DNA of 64,000 bases, taken from Actinophytocola gossypii (lineage in GTDB: Bacteria; Actinomycetota; Actinomycetes; Mycobacteriales; Pseudonocardiaceae). Location: positions 62,001 to 126,000 of the forward strand of contig NZ_JAFFZE010000012.1 in the NCBI RefSeq assembly GCF_025165815.1. Reading direction: 5' to 3'. This document shows positions 33,087 through 41,565 of the stretch, one piece after another. A program made the position numbers and the translations under genes. A model generated the notes under the pieces. The model did no database searches. It was not told the DNA's origin and worked only from the letters and a program-made list of their open reading frames with translations. The number at the start of each line of letters is the position of its first letter. Positions within the stretch are counted from its first letter, which is position 1.

Positions 33087-34175
33087 CTAGCGCCGGTTCC
33101 GCCGGCCGGACGCGGCCAGCCGGGCGATCAGGAACACCAGCAGCACCAGGACCATCAGCACCGCGGCAGCACCGAACGCCCTGGTCTGGAACAGTGGCTC
33201 CGGCGAGCGCGCGAGCGTGTAGGCGAACAGCGGCAGCGACACCATCGGGCCCTCGAACGGGTTGGCGTTCATGAACGTGGTGTAGCCGGCGGTGATCAGC
33301 ACCGGGGACGTCTCGCCGATGCCGCGGGCGATGCCCAGCACCATCGCGGTGACCAGGGCAGGCCGCGCGGTCGGCAGCACGACCTTGCGCACGGTCTGCC
33401 ACTGGGACGCGCCGAGGGCCAGGCTCGCCTCGCGCAGCCCGCCGGGAACCACGCGCAGCACCACCTCGGCGGAGCGGGCGATGATCGGCAGCATCATCAC
33501 GCTGATCGCCAGCGCCGCGGCGAACCCGTTGCGCTGGATGTCGAAGGTGAGCAGCAGGGCGATGTAGACGAACAGCCCGCACACGATGGACGGCAGCGCG
33601 GTCATCGCCTCGACGATGGTCCGGACGATCTTCGACAACCGGCCGCCGACCTCGGTCATGTAGACCGCGCACCCGATGCCGAGCGGCAGCGTGATGGAGA
33701 TGGCGATGCCGATCTGGATCAGGGTGCCGACGATCCCGTGCAGCACGCCGCCGATGTCGAGCGGGTCCTGCGGGCCGGCGGTCAGGTCCTGGGTGAACAG
33801 GTTGAGGTGCGCCAGGGCGGGCGCGCCGCGGACGAACACGTAGACGATCGCGGTGGCCAGCGCGGAGCCGACGAGCAGCGCGCTGGTGCGGATCAGCACC
33901 CCGGCTACCCGGTCGGTGACCGCGGGCGACGGGTGCCGGTACCAGGACAGCAGCGCGTACAGCGCGACGAACGCCACGTACCAGCAGATGACGAAGCCGA
34001 GCACACCGGACAGCGGCAGCAGCCGGTCGTAGAGCAGCGACACCAGGGCGAGCGCGCCGAGCGCGGCACCGAGCGGCGCGACCCGGTCGTCGAGCGTCCG
34101 GCCGCGCAGGTCCCGGCGCACCTCCTCGGGTGGCGCGGGTTCGTCCGTCCTTTGTGGAGCCAACGTCGCGGTCAT
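33087..34175 (-). CDS. pstA: phosphate ABC transporter permease PstA
   Basis: A 362-residue inner-membrane permease, one of the two that form the phosphate channel. An extended N-terminus (two extra helices: LGALALVSLLYDRLLPLSGV; VICWYVAFVALYALLSWY) precedes the usual six helices. The PstA hallmark regions are IGGVLHGIVGTLIQIGIAIS, LPSIVCGLFVYIALLL and the coupling loop REASLALGASQWQTVRKVVL. The next segment reads ARGIGETSPVLITAGYTTFM. It follows pstC by 6 bases, and the two are surely co-transcribed. Confidence 0.93.
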   Translation of the reverse strand: MTATLAPQRTDEPAPPEEVRRDLRGRTLDDRVAPLGAALGALALVSLLYDRLLPLSGVLGFVICWYVAFVALYALLSWYRHPSPAVTDRVAGVLIRTSALLVGSALATAIVYVFVRGAPALAHLNLFTQDLTAGPQDPLDIGGVLHGIVGTLIQIGIAISITLPLGIGCAVYMTEVGGRLSKIVRTIVEAMTALPSIVCGLFVYIALLLTFDIQRNGFAAALAISVMMLPIIARSAEVVLRVVPGGLREASLALGASQWQTVRKVVLPTARPALVTAMVLGIARGIGETSPVLITAGYTTFMNANPFEGPMVSLPLFAYTLARSPEPLFQTRAFGAAAVLMVLVLLVFLIARLAASGRRNRR

Positions 34176-34181
34176 GGGCTC

Positions 34182-35168
34182 TCAGATCTCCGTGCTGGCG
34201 CCGCTGCGGCTGCGGGTCACGATGACCGCGGCGATGCTGTTGGTGATGAGCGTGACGACGAACAGCACGAGTCCGGCGGCGAGCAGGCCGGACAGCTGCA
34301 GGCCGGTGGACTCGCCGTAGCGGGTGGCGATCAGCGTCGGCACGGTGATCCCGCCGTTCTCCAGGATCTCCACCTTGATCTCGAACAGCGGCGCGAGGAT
34401 CAGCACCACCGCGATCGTCTCGCCGAGTGCCCGGCCGAGCGCGAGCATGGTGCCGCCGACGATGCCGCCGCGCCCGAACGGCAGCACGACCGAGCGGATC
34501 ATGCCCCAGCGGGTGGAGCCGAGCGCGTAGGCGGCCTCCCGCTCCCCCTGCGGCGCCTGGTCGAACACCTCGCGCATCACCATGCAGGCGTAGGGCAGCA
34601 CCATGACCGCCACCACGATCGCGGCGATGATCGGGGAGGCGGTGTAGCGGCTCTGCGCGAACACCGCGGCGTCCGGGTCGGTGTCCACCGCGAAGATCGG
34701 GATCCAGCCGAACATGTCGTGGATCCAGCGGGAGACGAACACCATCTCCGGCTGGAGCAGGTAGGCGCCGACGAGGCCGTAGATGACGCTGGGCACCGAG
34801 GCCATCAGGTCGATCATCGCGATCAGCCAGCGCTTGGCGCGCGGCGCGGCGTACTCGGAGATGTAGAGCGCGGTGCCGAGCGCGAGCGGGAACGCCAGCA
34901 CCATCGCCACCAGCGCGATCACGCCGGTGCCGAAGAGCACGGCGGCGATGCCGAGTACGCCGTTCTCCGGGTTCCACTCCTCGGTGGTGAAGAAGCCCCA
35001 GCCCCACTCCCGGAACGCGGGAACCGCCTCGATGGCGAGGAACACGCCGATGCCGCCCATGACGAGCAGCACCAGCACCCCGAAACCCCGTGCCATGCCA
35101 CGGAAGACGCGGTCACCGAGGGTGCGGCCGACGCGCAGCCGGCGGGGACGGTCGATCAGGTCGGTCAA
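34182..35168 (-). CDS. pstC: phosphate ABC transporter permease PstC
   Basis: A 328-residue six-helix permease pairing with PstA. Diagnostic segments are WNPENGVLGIAAVLFGTGVI, LASVPSVIYGLVGAYLLQP, VLPYACMVMREVFDQAPQGE, the coupling loop REAAYALGSTRWGMIRSVVL and ALGRALGETIAVVLILAP. The open frame extends to 35333, but the extra residues are low-complexity and overlap the preceding gene. TTG 35168 with GGAAGG just upstream gives a normal N-terminus and is preferred. It is the first transporter gene of the cluster. Confidence 0.88.
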   Translation of the reverse strand: MTDLIDRPRRLRVGRTLGDRVFRGMARGFGVLVLLVMGGIGVFLAIEAVPAFREWGWGFFTTEEWNPENGVLGIAAVLFGTGVIALVAMVLAFPLALGTALYISEYAAPRAKRWLIAMIDLMASVPSVIYGLVGAYLLQPEMVFVSRWIHDMFGWIPIFAVDTDPDAAVFAQSRYTASPIIAAIVVAVMVLPYACMVMREVFDQAPQGEREAAYALGSTRWGMIRSVVLPFGRGGIVGGTMLALGRALGETIAVVLILAPLFEIKVEILENGGITVPTLIATRYGESTGLQLSGLLAAGLVLFVVTLITNSIAAVIVTRSRSGASTEI

Positions 35169-35277
35169 CGGTAGGCCCTTCCGGTACCGGGTTTCGGCGC
35201 CGCACACAGCGAAGTGGGGCGCGGTGGCCGGACCCCGGCGACGCGGTGAACGAGACACGAACGCGGGAGCACGGAGT

Positions 35278-35670
35278 TCACGCTCCCCGCGACGGGCCGT
35301 AGCGCTCCCGCACCCGGTCCGGGATGGCGACAAGACCGAGCTGGATGTCGGCGCCCTCGGCGGCGCGGCAGAACCGCCGGGCGGCCCGCTGGGCGTCGAG
35401 GCGGCGGGCGAACCCGGACGTGGAGGCCGCGAGCGGGCCGGCGGTTCTGACCTCGTCGTGCATGCGCCAGTACCACTGCCGGTCCTCGGCGACGTGGAAG
35501 GTGAAGGCCGCGGCTGGCACGAGCTCGCGGGCGCGTTCGGCGTCGAGCACGGCCGCGCTCAGCGTCGGCGCGCCCGCGTGGGCGGCGCCGATGAGGCGGT
35601 TGTTGCCGCCGAGCAACATCCAGCCGTAGGAGTCGTCGGCTAATCGCCGGAAGCGGAACCGCGGTGACAA
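35278..35670 (-). CDS. DUF1508 (YegP)-like small protein
   Basis: A 130-residue protein. DSYGWMLLGGNNRLIGAAHA resembles the YegP/DUF1508 strand pair (WR.....NG..IA.S), a small beta-rich fold of unclear function. A second similar stretch is TFHVAEDRQWYWRMHDEVRT. TTG 35670 preceded by AGGGGGA is the likely start. It lies 109 bases upstream of pstC in the same direction, so it may be the leading gene of the pst transcript. Confidence 0.6.
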   Translation of the reverse strand: MSPRFRFRRLADDSYGWMLLGGNNRLIGAAHAGAPTLSAAVLDAERARELVPAAAFTFHVAEDRQWYWRMHDEVRTAGPLAASTSGFARRLDAQRAARRFCRAAEGADIQLGLVAIPDRVRERYGPSRGA

Positions 35671-35945
35671 GTCGTCCCCCTGCCGATCTGTGTGGTCGAC
35701 CTTTCACTCGGGCTATCGGGGGTCGAACCAACCGAACCGGACATCGCGGTGAACCAGACACGCCGCCGTAGTGAACCGGACACGATCAGTTATCGGTTAC
35801 GTGCACGGCCATTCACGTTCGCCCAGTACGGGCCGGGCGGAAACAGACCGCTGGTTCCGTTCGTGCGGTTCTTCATGCGTCGTTCACCGGACCGGCGCCG
35901 GTTCGGCGCCTGGCCGGCACCGAGCCGGCAGATGCTCGTCGGCGT

Positions 35946-37058
35946 ATGCGGATCGTGCAGCTGGCGAACTTCTACAGCCCCATCTCCGGCGGGCTGCGCA
36001 CGGTCGTGGACACCCTCGGCCGCGGCTACGCCGCACTCGGCCACGAGCGCGTCCTCGTGGTGCCCGGTACCCGCGCCGCGCGGCGGCGGACCGAGACCGG
36101 GCTGGTGATCACCGTGCCCGGCGTGCCGGTCGGCGGCGGGTACCGGGTGATGCCCCGGTCCTCGGCGGTACTGCGGCTGCTCGACGCGCTGGCGGTGCGC
36201 CGGATGTCGGTCGAGGTGTCGGACAAGACCACGCTGCTCGCGGCCGGCGCGTGGGCCAGGGCGCGCGGGGTCGGCACGGTGCTGTTCTCGCACGAGCGGC
36301 TGGACCGGTGGATCGCCGCGCGGATGCCCCGGTTGTGGGGCGCCGGCGGTGCGCTGCTCGCGCCCGCGGTGCGCGGCTGGAACAAGGGCATCGCGTCCCG
36401 GTTCGACACGGTCGTGGTGACCAGCGGGTACGCGGAGCGCGAGTTCGCCGGTATCGAGGTCGCGCTGCGCCGGGTGCCGCTCGGCGTGGACCTGGCGACG
36501 TTCCGGCCCGGCCCGCGTGCCGCGACGACCGGGCCGGCGCGGCTGGTCTACGCGGGCAGGCTGTCCCCGGAGAAGAACCCGGCCGCGGTCGTCGGCGCGG
36601 TGCGCGAGCTGGTCGCGGCCGGCACGCCGGTGCGGCTGGACGTCTACGGGGACGGGCCGGAACGCGCGCCGCTGACCAGGCAGGCCGCGGACCTGCCGGT
36701 GACCTTCCACGGCCACGTCGGCGACCGGCACGCGCTGGCGGCGGCGCTGTCCCGGGCGGACGTGGCGTTCGCGCCGAGCGTCGCGGAGACGTTCGGGCTG
36801 TCCATCCTGGAGGCGATGGCGTGCGGCACCCCGGTGGTCACCTCGGTCACCGGCGGCGCCCCGGAGCTGCTGGCGCCCGGTGCCGGGGTCGCGGTCGAGG
36901 CGACGGCGGCCGGGCTGGCCGGCGGGGTGCGGGAGATCCTGTCCTGGCCAGCGCCCGCGCGGCGCGCCGCCGCCCGCGCGCGGGCCGAGCAGTTCCCGTG
37001 GTCGGCCACCATCTCGGCGATGGTGGACCTGCACCTCAGCCGCGGAGAAGAGCGGTGA
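35946..37058 (+). CDS. GT4-family glycosyltransferase (mannosyltransferase-like)
   Basis: A 370-residue GT-B enzyme of family GT4, transferring a sugar from a nucleotide-sugar to a lipid or glycan acceptor. The N-terminal acceptor domain begins VQLANFYSPISGGLRTVVDT. The donor domain shows LVYAGRLSPEKNPAAVVGAV, LDVYGDGPERAPL, FHGHVGDR and the nucleotide-sugar EX7E region APSVAETFGLSILEAMACGT with PVVTSVTGGAPELL. It resembles the mannosyltransferases that build actinobacterial glycolipids. It converges with the SGNH hydrolase, overlapping by 23 bases. Confidence 0.88.
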   Translation: MRIVQLANFYSPISGGLRTVVDTLGRGYAALGHERVLVVPGTRAARRRTETGLVITVPGVPVGGGYRVMPRSSAVLRLLDALAVRRMSVEVSDKTTLLAAGAWARARGVGTVLFSHERLDRWIAARMPRLWGAGGALLAPAVRGWNKGIASRFDTVVVTSGYAEREFAGIEVALRRVPLGVDLATFRPGPRAATTGPARLVYAGRLSPEKNPAAVVGAVRELVAAGTPVRLDVYGDGPERAPLTRQAADLPVTFHGHVGDRHALAAALSRADVAFAPSVAETFGLSILEAMACGTPVVTSVTGGAPELLAPGAGVAVEATAAGLAGGVREILSWPAPARRAAARARAEQFPWSATISAMVDLHLSRGEER

Positions 37059-37812
37059 GAAGGGTGCTGAGCGCGTAGGGAACGAGGTCGCGGCCCCGGC
37101 GGCACAGCCACGGCACGCCCTTGCACACCAGCCACGACCAGTGCGCCAGCGGTCCGGCCGGGCGGCCGCCCGCGCAGTCCAGCGACACCTCGGCCGCCGA
37201 GAGGCCGGCCTCGGCGACCCTGGCCGCGATGGCGCCGGCGAGCATCCGGTGGCCGAGCTCGGACGGGTGCAGCCGGTCCACCGACCACGCCGCGGGCTGG
37301 TAGATGCCGGGCAGCGCGCCCAGGTCGACGCACGCGATCCCGCGCCGGGCGGCGACGCCGTCGAGGACCGCGTTCAGCTCGGCGATCCGGGCGGCGAGCG
37401 CGCGGCGCAGCGGACCCGGCAGCCGGAACACCCGGTGGTGCTCGTGGTACCGGACGGTGATCACCAGTGCGCCGGCGGCCAGCAGGGACCCGACCGTGTG
37501 GTCGAGGTCGGCGGTGAGCCGCGCGGGGTCGAAGTCCGAGCGCATGGTGTCGTTCATGCCGGCGACCACCACGGCCACGTCCGGGCGCAGCGCCAGCGCC
37601 TCGGGCAGCTGGTCCGTCCGCACCCCGCCGACCCGGGCGCCGCTGACCGACAGGTTGGTCAGCCGCGCTCCGCCGAGCGCCTCGGCGAGCAGCGGCGCGA
37701 ACCCGCGCCAGCCGCCGTCCAGTGCCGGATCGCCGATGCCGACGCCGACCGAGTCGCCGAGGACGGCGACGGTCCGTACGGAGGCGGGTGCCCGAACCGC
37801 GTCAACCAGCAC
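37036..37812 (-). CDS. SGNH/GDSL-type hydrolase
   Basis: A 258-residue esterase-like protein. Block I is VAVLGDSVGVGIGDPALDGG with the nucleophile Ser, block II the Gly in LSVSGARVGGV, block III VVVVAGMNDTM, and block V DRLHPSELGHRM with the catalytic Asp and His, so the active site is complete. The C-terminal ~50 residues are basic and amphipathic, perhaps membrane-associated. Substrates could be acylated glycans or lipids, fitting the neighbouring glycosyltransferase. The GTG 37812 start is chosen for its ribosome site; TTG 37842 is possible. Confidence 0.85.
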   Translation of the reverse strand: MLVDAVRAPASVRTVAVLGDSVGVGIGDPALDGGWRGFAPLLAEALGGARLTNLSVSGARVGGVRTDQLPEALALRPDVAVVVAGMNDTMRSDFDPARLTADLDHTVGSLLAAGALVITVRYHEHHRVFRLPGPLRRALAARIAELNAVLDGVAARRGIACVDLGALPGIYQPAAWSVDRLHPSELGHRMLAGAIAARVAEAGLSAAEVSLDCAGGRPAGPLAHWSWLVCKGVPWLCRRGRDLVPYALSTLLTALLRG

Positions 37813-37878
37813 GGGAGCACGATCCCCCGCCGATGCGCACAACCGGTGATGACCCGGTGAGCAGGGAGCGAAATCCTG

Positions 37879-38628
37879 CTAAAAGGGCGAGTTCCCCGCC
37901 ACCAGGTCACGTACTACTGTGTCCACATAGGACTGCGCGAGCCGGAACAGGTGCGGCCCGAGGGAGATCCGGGCGACCCCGGCCGCCCGCAGGGTGGCCA
38001 TGGCCGGCCCGCCCGGCGCCAGGATGGCGTTGACCGGGGCCGGCCGGACGGCGTCGACGAACGCGGCGAGCACCTCGGCGTCCCGGACCATGATCGGGTA
38101 CACGCAGTCGGCACCAGCGGCCAGGTAGGCCAGGGCCCGCTCGATCCCGTCGGTCAGTACTGTCCGCTGGTCCTCGGCGCGCAGGAACACGTCGACCCTG
38201 GCGTTGAGCACCAGGTCGCCCGCCGCGCGCAGACCGGCGAGGTAGCTCGCCTGCCGGTCCGGGTCGACCAGCTCGCCGGCCACGGAGTCCTCGACGTTGC
38301 AGCCGGCCGCGCCCGCGGCGGCGAGCCGGTCCGCCAGCTCGGCCGGGGCGAGCCCGTAGCCGGCCTCGACGTCGGCGGTGACCGGCACGTCGACCGCGGC
38401 CGCGATCCGGCCGATCGCGGCGAACATCACGTCCGGCGGGGTGCCCTCGTGGTCCGGGAAGCCGAGCGACTCCGCCACCGCGGCCGAGCCGGTCGCGACG
38501 GCGGGCAGGCCGGCCCGCTCGACCAGGCGCGCGGACGCCGCGTCCCAGGCGTTGGGCAGCAGCAGCGGGTCGCCCGGCACGTGCAGGGCACGCAGCCGGG
38601 CGGTGTGGGTCGGCATGCCCCGGATCAT
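37879..38628 (-). CDS. isocitrate lyase/PEP mutase family protein
   Basis: A 249-residue TIM-barrel enzyme. It begins LRALHVPGDPLLLPNAWDAA and has GLPAVATGSAAVAESLGFPD, the metal site VTADVEAGYG and GCNVEDSVAGELVDPDRQAS. It lacks the isocitrate-lyase KKCGH active-site loop, so it is not a glyoxylate-shunt enzyme. It is more likely a C-C or P-C lyase of the oxaloacetate decarboxylase/2-methylisocitrate lyase-like branch. ATG 38628 or 38616 could be the start. It is divergent from the defence cluster, 45 bases away. Confidence 0.8.
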   Translation of the reverse strand: MIRGMPTHTARLRALHVPGDPLLLPNAWDAASARLVERAGLPAVATGSAAVAESLGFPDHEGTPPDVMFAAIGRIAAAVDVPVTADVEAGYGLAPAELADRLAAAGAAGCNVEDSVAGELVDPDRQASYLAGLRAAGDLVLNARVDVFLRAEDQRTVLTDGIERALAYLAAGADCVYPIMVRDAEVLAAFVDAVRPAPVNAILAPGGPAMATLRAAGVARISLGPHLFRLAQSYVDTVVRDLVAGNSPF

Positions 38629-38673
38629 GTATCACCCGGTCGGTGTCGGGGCGCGCGGGTAGGGTGGCGTGCC

Positions 38674-40227
38674 ATGTCCACGGATGCGCTCGAGCCCGAT
38701 CGGGCGGCGGACGAGGCGCGCCGGCTCAAGTTGTACGCCTACCTGGACGCGCGGGAGCACCGCCGCACCTACCTGGCGATCATGCGGCTGTTCGCGTCGA
38801 CGCTGCTCGCCGACCTGTCCGCCGGGGAGGTGTCGGCCGCGCTCGCCGCCGCCGAGCGCCGGGGTGACGTGCCGCCGGGCGAGGCGCGGGTGGAGACCGT
38901 GATCGTGCGGCTCAAGCAGCTGGTCGAGTGGGGCAACCTGGTCGCGGGCCGGCGCGAGGTCGTGGCGTCGAGCATCGCGGAGTTCCAGCACGGCAGCGTG
39001 CGGTACCAGGTGTCCAAGCTCGGGGTGCGGGTGCAGCGGGCCGCCGACGAGCTGCTGCGCACCGCGGAGGGCGCCCGCGAGGTGTCCCGCGAGCTGCTGC
39101 CGGCCATCGCCGCCGGTTTGGACGAGATGCTGTGCCGGCTCGCCTCGGCCACGCTCGAACACGGCCGCGACCCGCGCTCGGCCGCCGCGCGCCGGGCCAC
39201 CGAGCGGCTGGCCGAGCAGGTCACCACGCTGTTCCTGCAGCACGGCGAGCTGGCCGCGACGGTCCGGGACTTCTACGCCTACCTCGGCCAGGTGGTCACC
39301 CGGTACCACCTGGTGGCCGACGAGATCTCCGGGTTCCGCAACCTGCTCGTCGAGTACATCCAGAAGGTCGTCGAGGACGTGCTGCGGCACACCCCGGCGA
39401 TCGCGGAGGTGCTCACCCGCGCCGAGTTCGCCGGCGCGGTCCGCGAGCTGCTGACGCTGCTCACCCCGGCCGGCTCGCTCGGCGCCGACCTGGAACGGGC
39501 GCGGGGCCGCCGGCACGAGGACTGGGTGGAGCTGACCGACTGGTTCGTCGACCGCCCCGGCCGGCCGAGCCAGGTCACCGCGCTGCGCGAGGCCACCGCC
39601 CGCGCGATCGGCACCCTGCTCGCCACGGTCAAGCGCGCGACCTCCGGCGGGGGCCCCGAGCCCGGGCGGCGCGCCGAGCTGCTCCGGCTGGCCAAGTGGT
39701 TCGACGAGGCCACCCCCGACCAGGCGAACACGCTGGCCGCCGCCGCGTTCGGCCTGTACTCGGCGCGTTCCCTGCTGCCCGCCCCCGAGCACGACGGCGG
39801 CGACGACGAACGCACCGCGTGGGCCGACGGCCCGGTGCTCGACGTGACGGTGAGCGTGCGCGGCCGGGGCGACCGGGGCGCGCGCGGCCGCACGTCCCGG
39901 ATCCTCGACGACCCGCTCGGCCGCGAGCAGCTGCTGGCCGAGGCCCGCCGCGACGACGCCCGGCACGCCGACGCGCTGGCCGAGCTGGCCGCCGCGCACG
40001 GGCGGCTGGACCGGGTCACCCTCTCCCCCGACGCCCTGGGCACCCTGTGCGGCCTGCTCACCGACGCGATGGCGCAGCGCGAGCGGGTGACCGACACCGG
40101 CTCCTCCGGCGACCCGGTCGGCGGCCTGCGCCTCACCGTGCGCCCCGAACCCGGCCGCACCCAGACCATCCGCACCCGCACCGGCACCCTGCAGCTCCAC
40201 GACACCACCGTCGAGGTGACCTCGTGA
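38674..40227 (+). CDS. Wadjet-type JetA homologue (DUF2397/TIGR02677)
   Basis: A 517-residue protein recognised as DUF2397 (TIGR02677), the kleisin-like subunit of the MksF/JetA class. It bridges the SMC heads in plasmid-cleaving condensin complexes. Visible are the N-terminal helical start (KLYAYLDAREHRRTYLAIMR), VIVRLKQLVEWGNLVAGRRE, FQHGSVRYQVSKLGVRVQRA and VTTLFLQHGELAATVRDFYA. The C-terminal half is rich in Arg/Asp. ATG 38674 follows AGGGTGG and an in-frame open stretch extends far upstream without similarity. It is the first gene of the cluster, separated by 147 bases from the next. Confidence 0.8.
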   Translation: MSTDALEPDRAADEARRLKLYAYLDAREHRRTYLAIMRLFASTLLADLSAGEVSAALAAAERRGDVPPGEARVETVIVRLKQLVEWGNLVAGRREVVASSIAEFQHGSVRYQVSKLGVRVQRAADELLRTAEGAREVSRELLPAIAAGLDEMLCRLASATLEHGRDPRSAAARRATERLAEQVTTLFLQHGELAATVRDFYAYLGQVVTRYHLVADEISGFRNLLVEYIQKVVEDVLRHTPAIAEVLTRAEFAGAVRELLTLLTPAGSLGADLERARGRRHEDWVELTDWFVDRPGRPSQVTALREATARAIGTLLATVKRATSGGGPEPGRRAELLRLAKWFDEATPDQANTLAAAAFGLYSARSLLPAPEHDGGDDERTAWADGPVLDVTVSVRGRGDRGARGRTSRILDDPLGREQLLAEARRDDARHADALAELAAAHGRLDRVTLSPDALGTLCGLLTDAMAQRERVTDTGSSGDPVGGLRLTVRPEPGRTQTIRTRTGTLQLHDTTVEVTS

Positions 40228-40374
40228 GGCGGAGCGGGTCGTGAGACACCTTCTGACAACCTCCGGAACCGTCACCTCAGGGGAACGGGACGCAAGCCAG
40301 CCACAAGTACGTGACCAGGCCGAACACCCCCTCCTCAACGCGACCAACAGGGATAAGTCCGGAGAGGCGGAACT

Positions 40375-41565
40375 GTGAGCGCGGACGTGTTGGACCGGCT
40401 CGGCGAGATCGACCAGGCGGACGTGGTGCGGTGCGCCAGGGTGCTGCTGCGGCGGCCGCTGCTGCGCACGGGCGGACCCGAGGCCGACCTGCTCCCGCTG
40501 GTCCACCGGCACCGGGCGGCGCTGACCGAGCTGTTCGCCGGCACGCTGGGCTACCGGCTGGTCGTGGAGCGGCGGTTCGCGCGGCTCTACAAGACGGGCC
40601 CCGGTCAGGACCCGACCCGCGGCGAGCCGACGTTGAGCCCGCGCGGCTACGCCTACCTCGCGCTCGCCCTCGCCGCGCTCACCACCGTCGGCCAACAGAC
40701 GCTGCTGTCCCGCCTGGTCACCGACATCCGCACGGCCGCGGGCCAGGCCGGCATCGCGGTCACCGACGACCTGGGCGACCTGCGCGCGATCGCGGCCGCG
40801 TTGCGGTACCTGGTCTCCCTCGGCATCCTGACCGAGATCGAGGGCACCGTGACCGGGCTGTCCGACGGCACCGACGAGGCCCTGCTGACCGTCGACACCA
40901 CGCTGCTCGGCCAGCTCGTCACCGGCCCGATCGGGTCCGCGCGGTCGGCCACCGAGCTGGTCCGGCTGGCCGCCCGGCCCGGTCCTCGCGGTGTCGAGCA
41001 CACCGTGCGCCGCCGGCTGGTGGAGAACCCGGTGACGCACTACGCCGACCTCACCGACGAGGAGGCCACCTGGCTGCGCCGGCGCGCGCGGTCGGAGTCG
41101 CGGCTGCTGGAGCGCTGCTTCGGGCTGGTCACCGAGACCCGGCTGGAGGGCGTCGCGGTCACCGATCCGGAGGACTACCTGACCGACATCGCCTTCCCCG
41201 GGCAGTCGACGGTGGCCAGGGTCGCGCTGCTGGCCCTGCCGAGGCTGCTGGAGGGCGAGCGGGACGAGCACGGCTGGGTGCCGGTGCGGCTGGAGCGGGT
41301 CGCCAGGGTGTGCCGGGAGCTGGTGGAGACCTACCCGGCGGCGTGGTCCAAGCAGACCAGCGTGCCGCGCCTGGTCGACGACGTGCTGCACCTGCTGGCC
41401 GCGCTCGGCCTGGCCAGACCGGGCGGCGACGACTGGCGGATCAGCCCGGCCGCGCACCGCTGGGCACCCGCACCCGACGCCACCCCCCGGCACGGCGAGC
41501 CGGAGGAGTCTGCCCCCGAGCCGGTGCAGGGGTGGTCGCTGTTCGACGAGGGGGAACCGACGTGA
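40375..41565 (+). CDS. Wadjet-type JetB homologue (DUF2398/TIGR02678)
   Basis: A 396-residue protein of the DUF2398 (TIGR02678) family, the winged-helix KITE-like subunit (MksE/JetB class) of the SMC complex. Landmarks: VVRCARVLLRRPLLRTGGPE, YRLVVERRFARLYKTGPGQD, RLVENPVTHYADLTDEEATW and TRLEGVAVTDPEDYLTDIAF. A small winged-helix near the end reads LVDDVLHLLAALGLARPGGD. GTG 40375 has GGAGAGG 8 bases upstream. The stop overlaps the SMC gene start (GTGA), so the pair is translationally coupled. Confidence 0.82.
   Translation: MSADVLDRLGEIDQADVVRCARVLLRRPLLRTGGPEADLLPLVHRHRAALTELFAGTLGYRLVVERRFARLYKTGPGQDPTRGEPTLSPRGYAYLALALAALTTVGQQTLLSRLVTDIRTAAGQAGIAVTDDLGDLRAIAAALRYLVSLGILTEIEGTVTGLSDGTDEALLTVDTTLLGQLVTGPIGSARSATELVRLAARPGPRGVEHTVRRRLVENPVTHYADLTDEEATWLRRRARSESRLLERCFGLVTETRLEGVAVTDPEDYLTDIAFPGQSTVARVALLALPRLLEGERDEHGWVPVRLERVARVCRELVETYPAAWSKQTSVPRLVDDVLHLLAALGLARPGGDDWRISPAAHRWAPAPDATPRHGEPEESAPEPVQGWSLFDEGEPT

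Noticed and set aside
31164-35174. A 1336-codon plus-strand frame across pstS-pstA-pstC
   Set aside because: It is His/Asp/Arg-rich antisense noise; the minus strand holds three recognisable Pst genes here.
37860-37880. AGCAGG/CCTGCT hairpin overlapping the stop of the PEP-mutase-like gene
   Set aside because: Only a 6-base stem; not convincing as a terminator.
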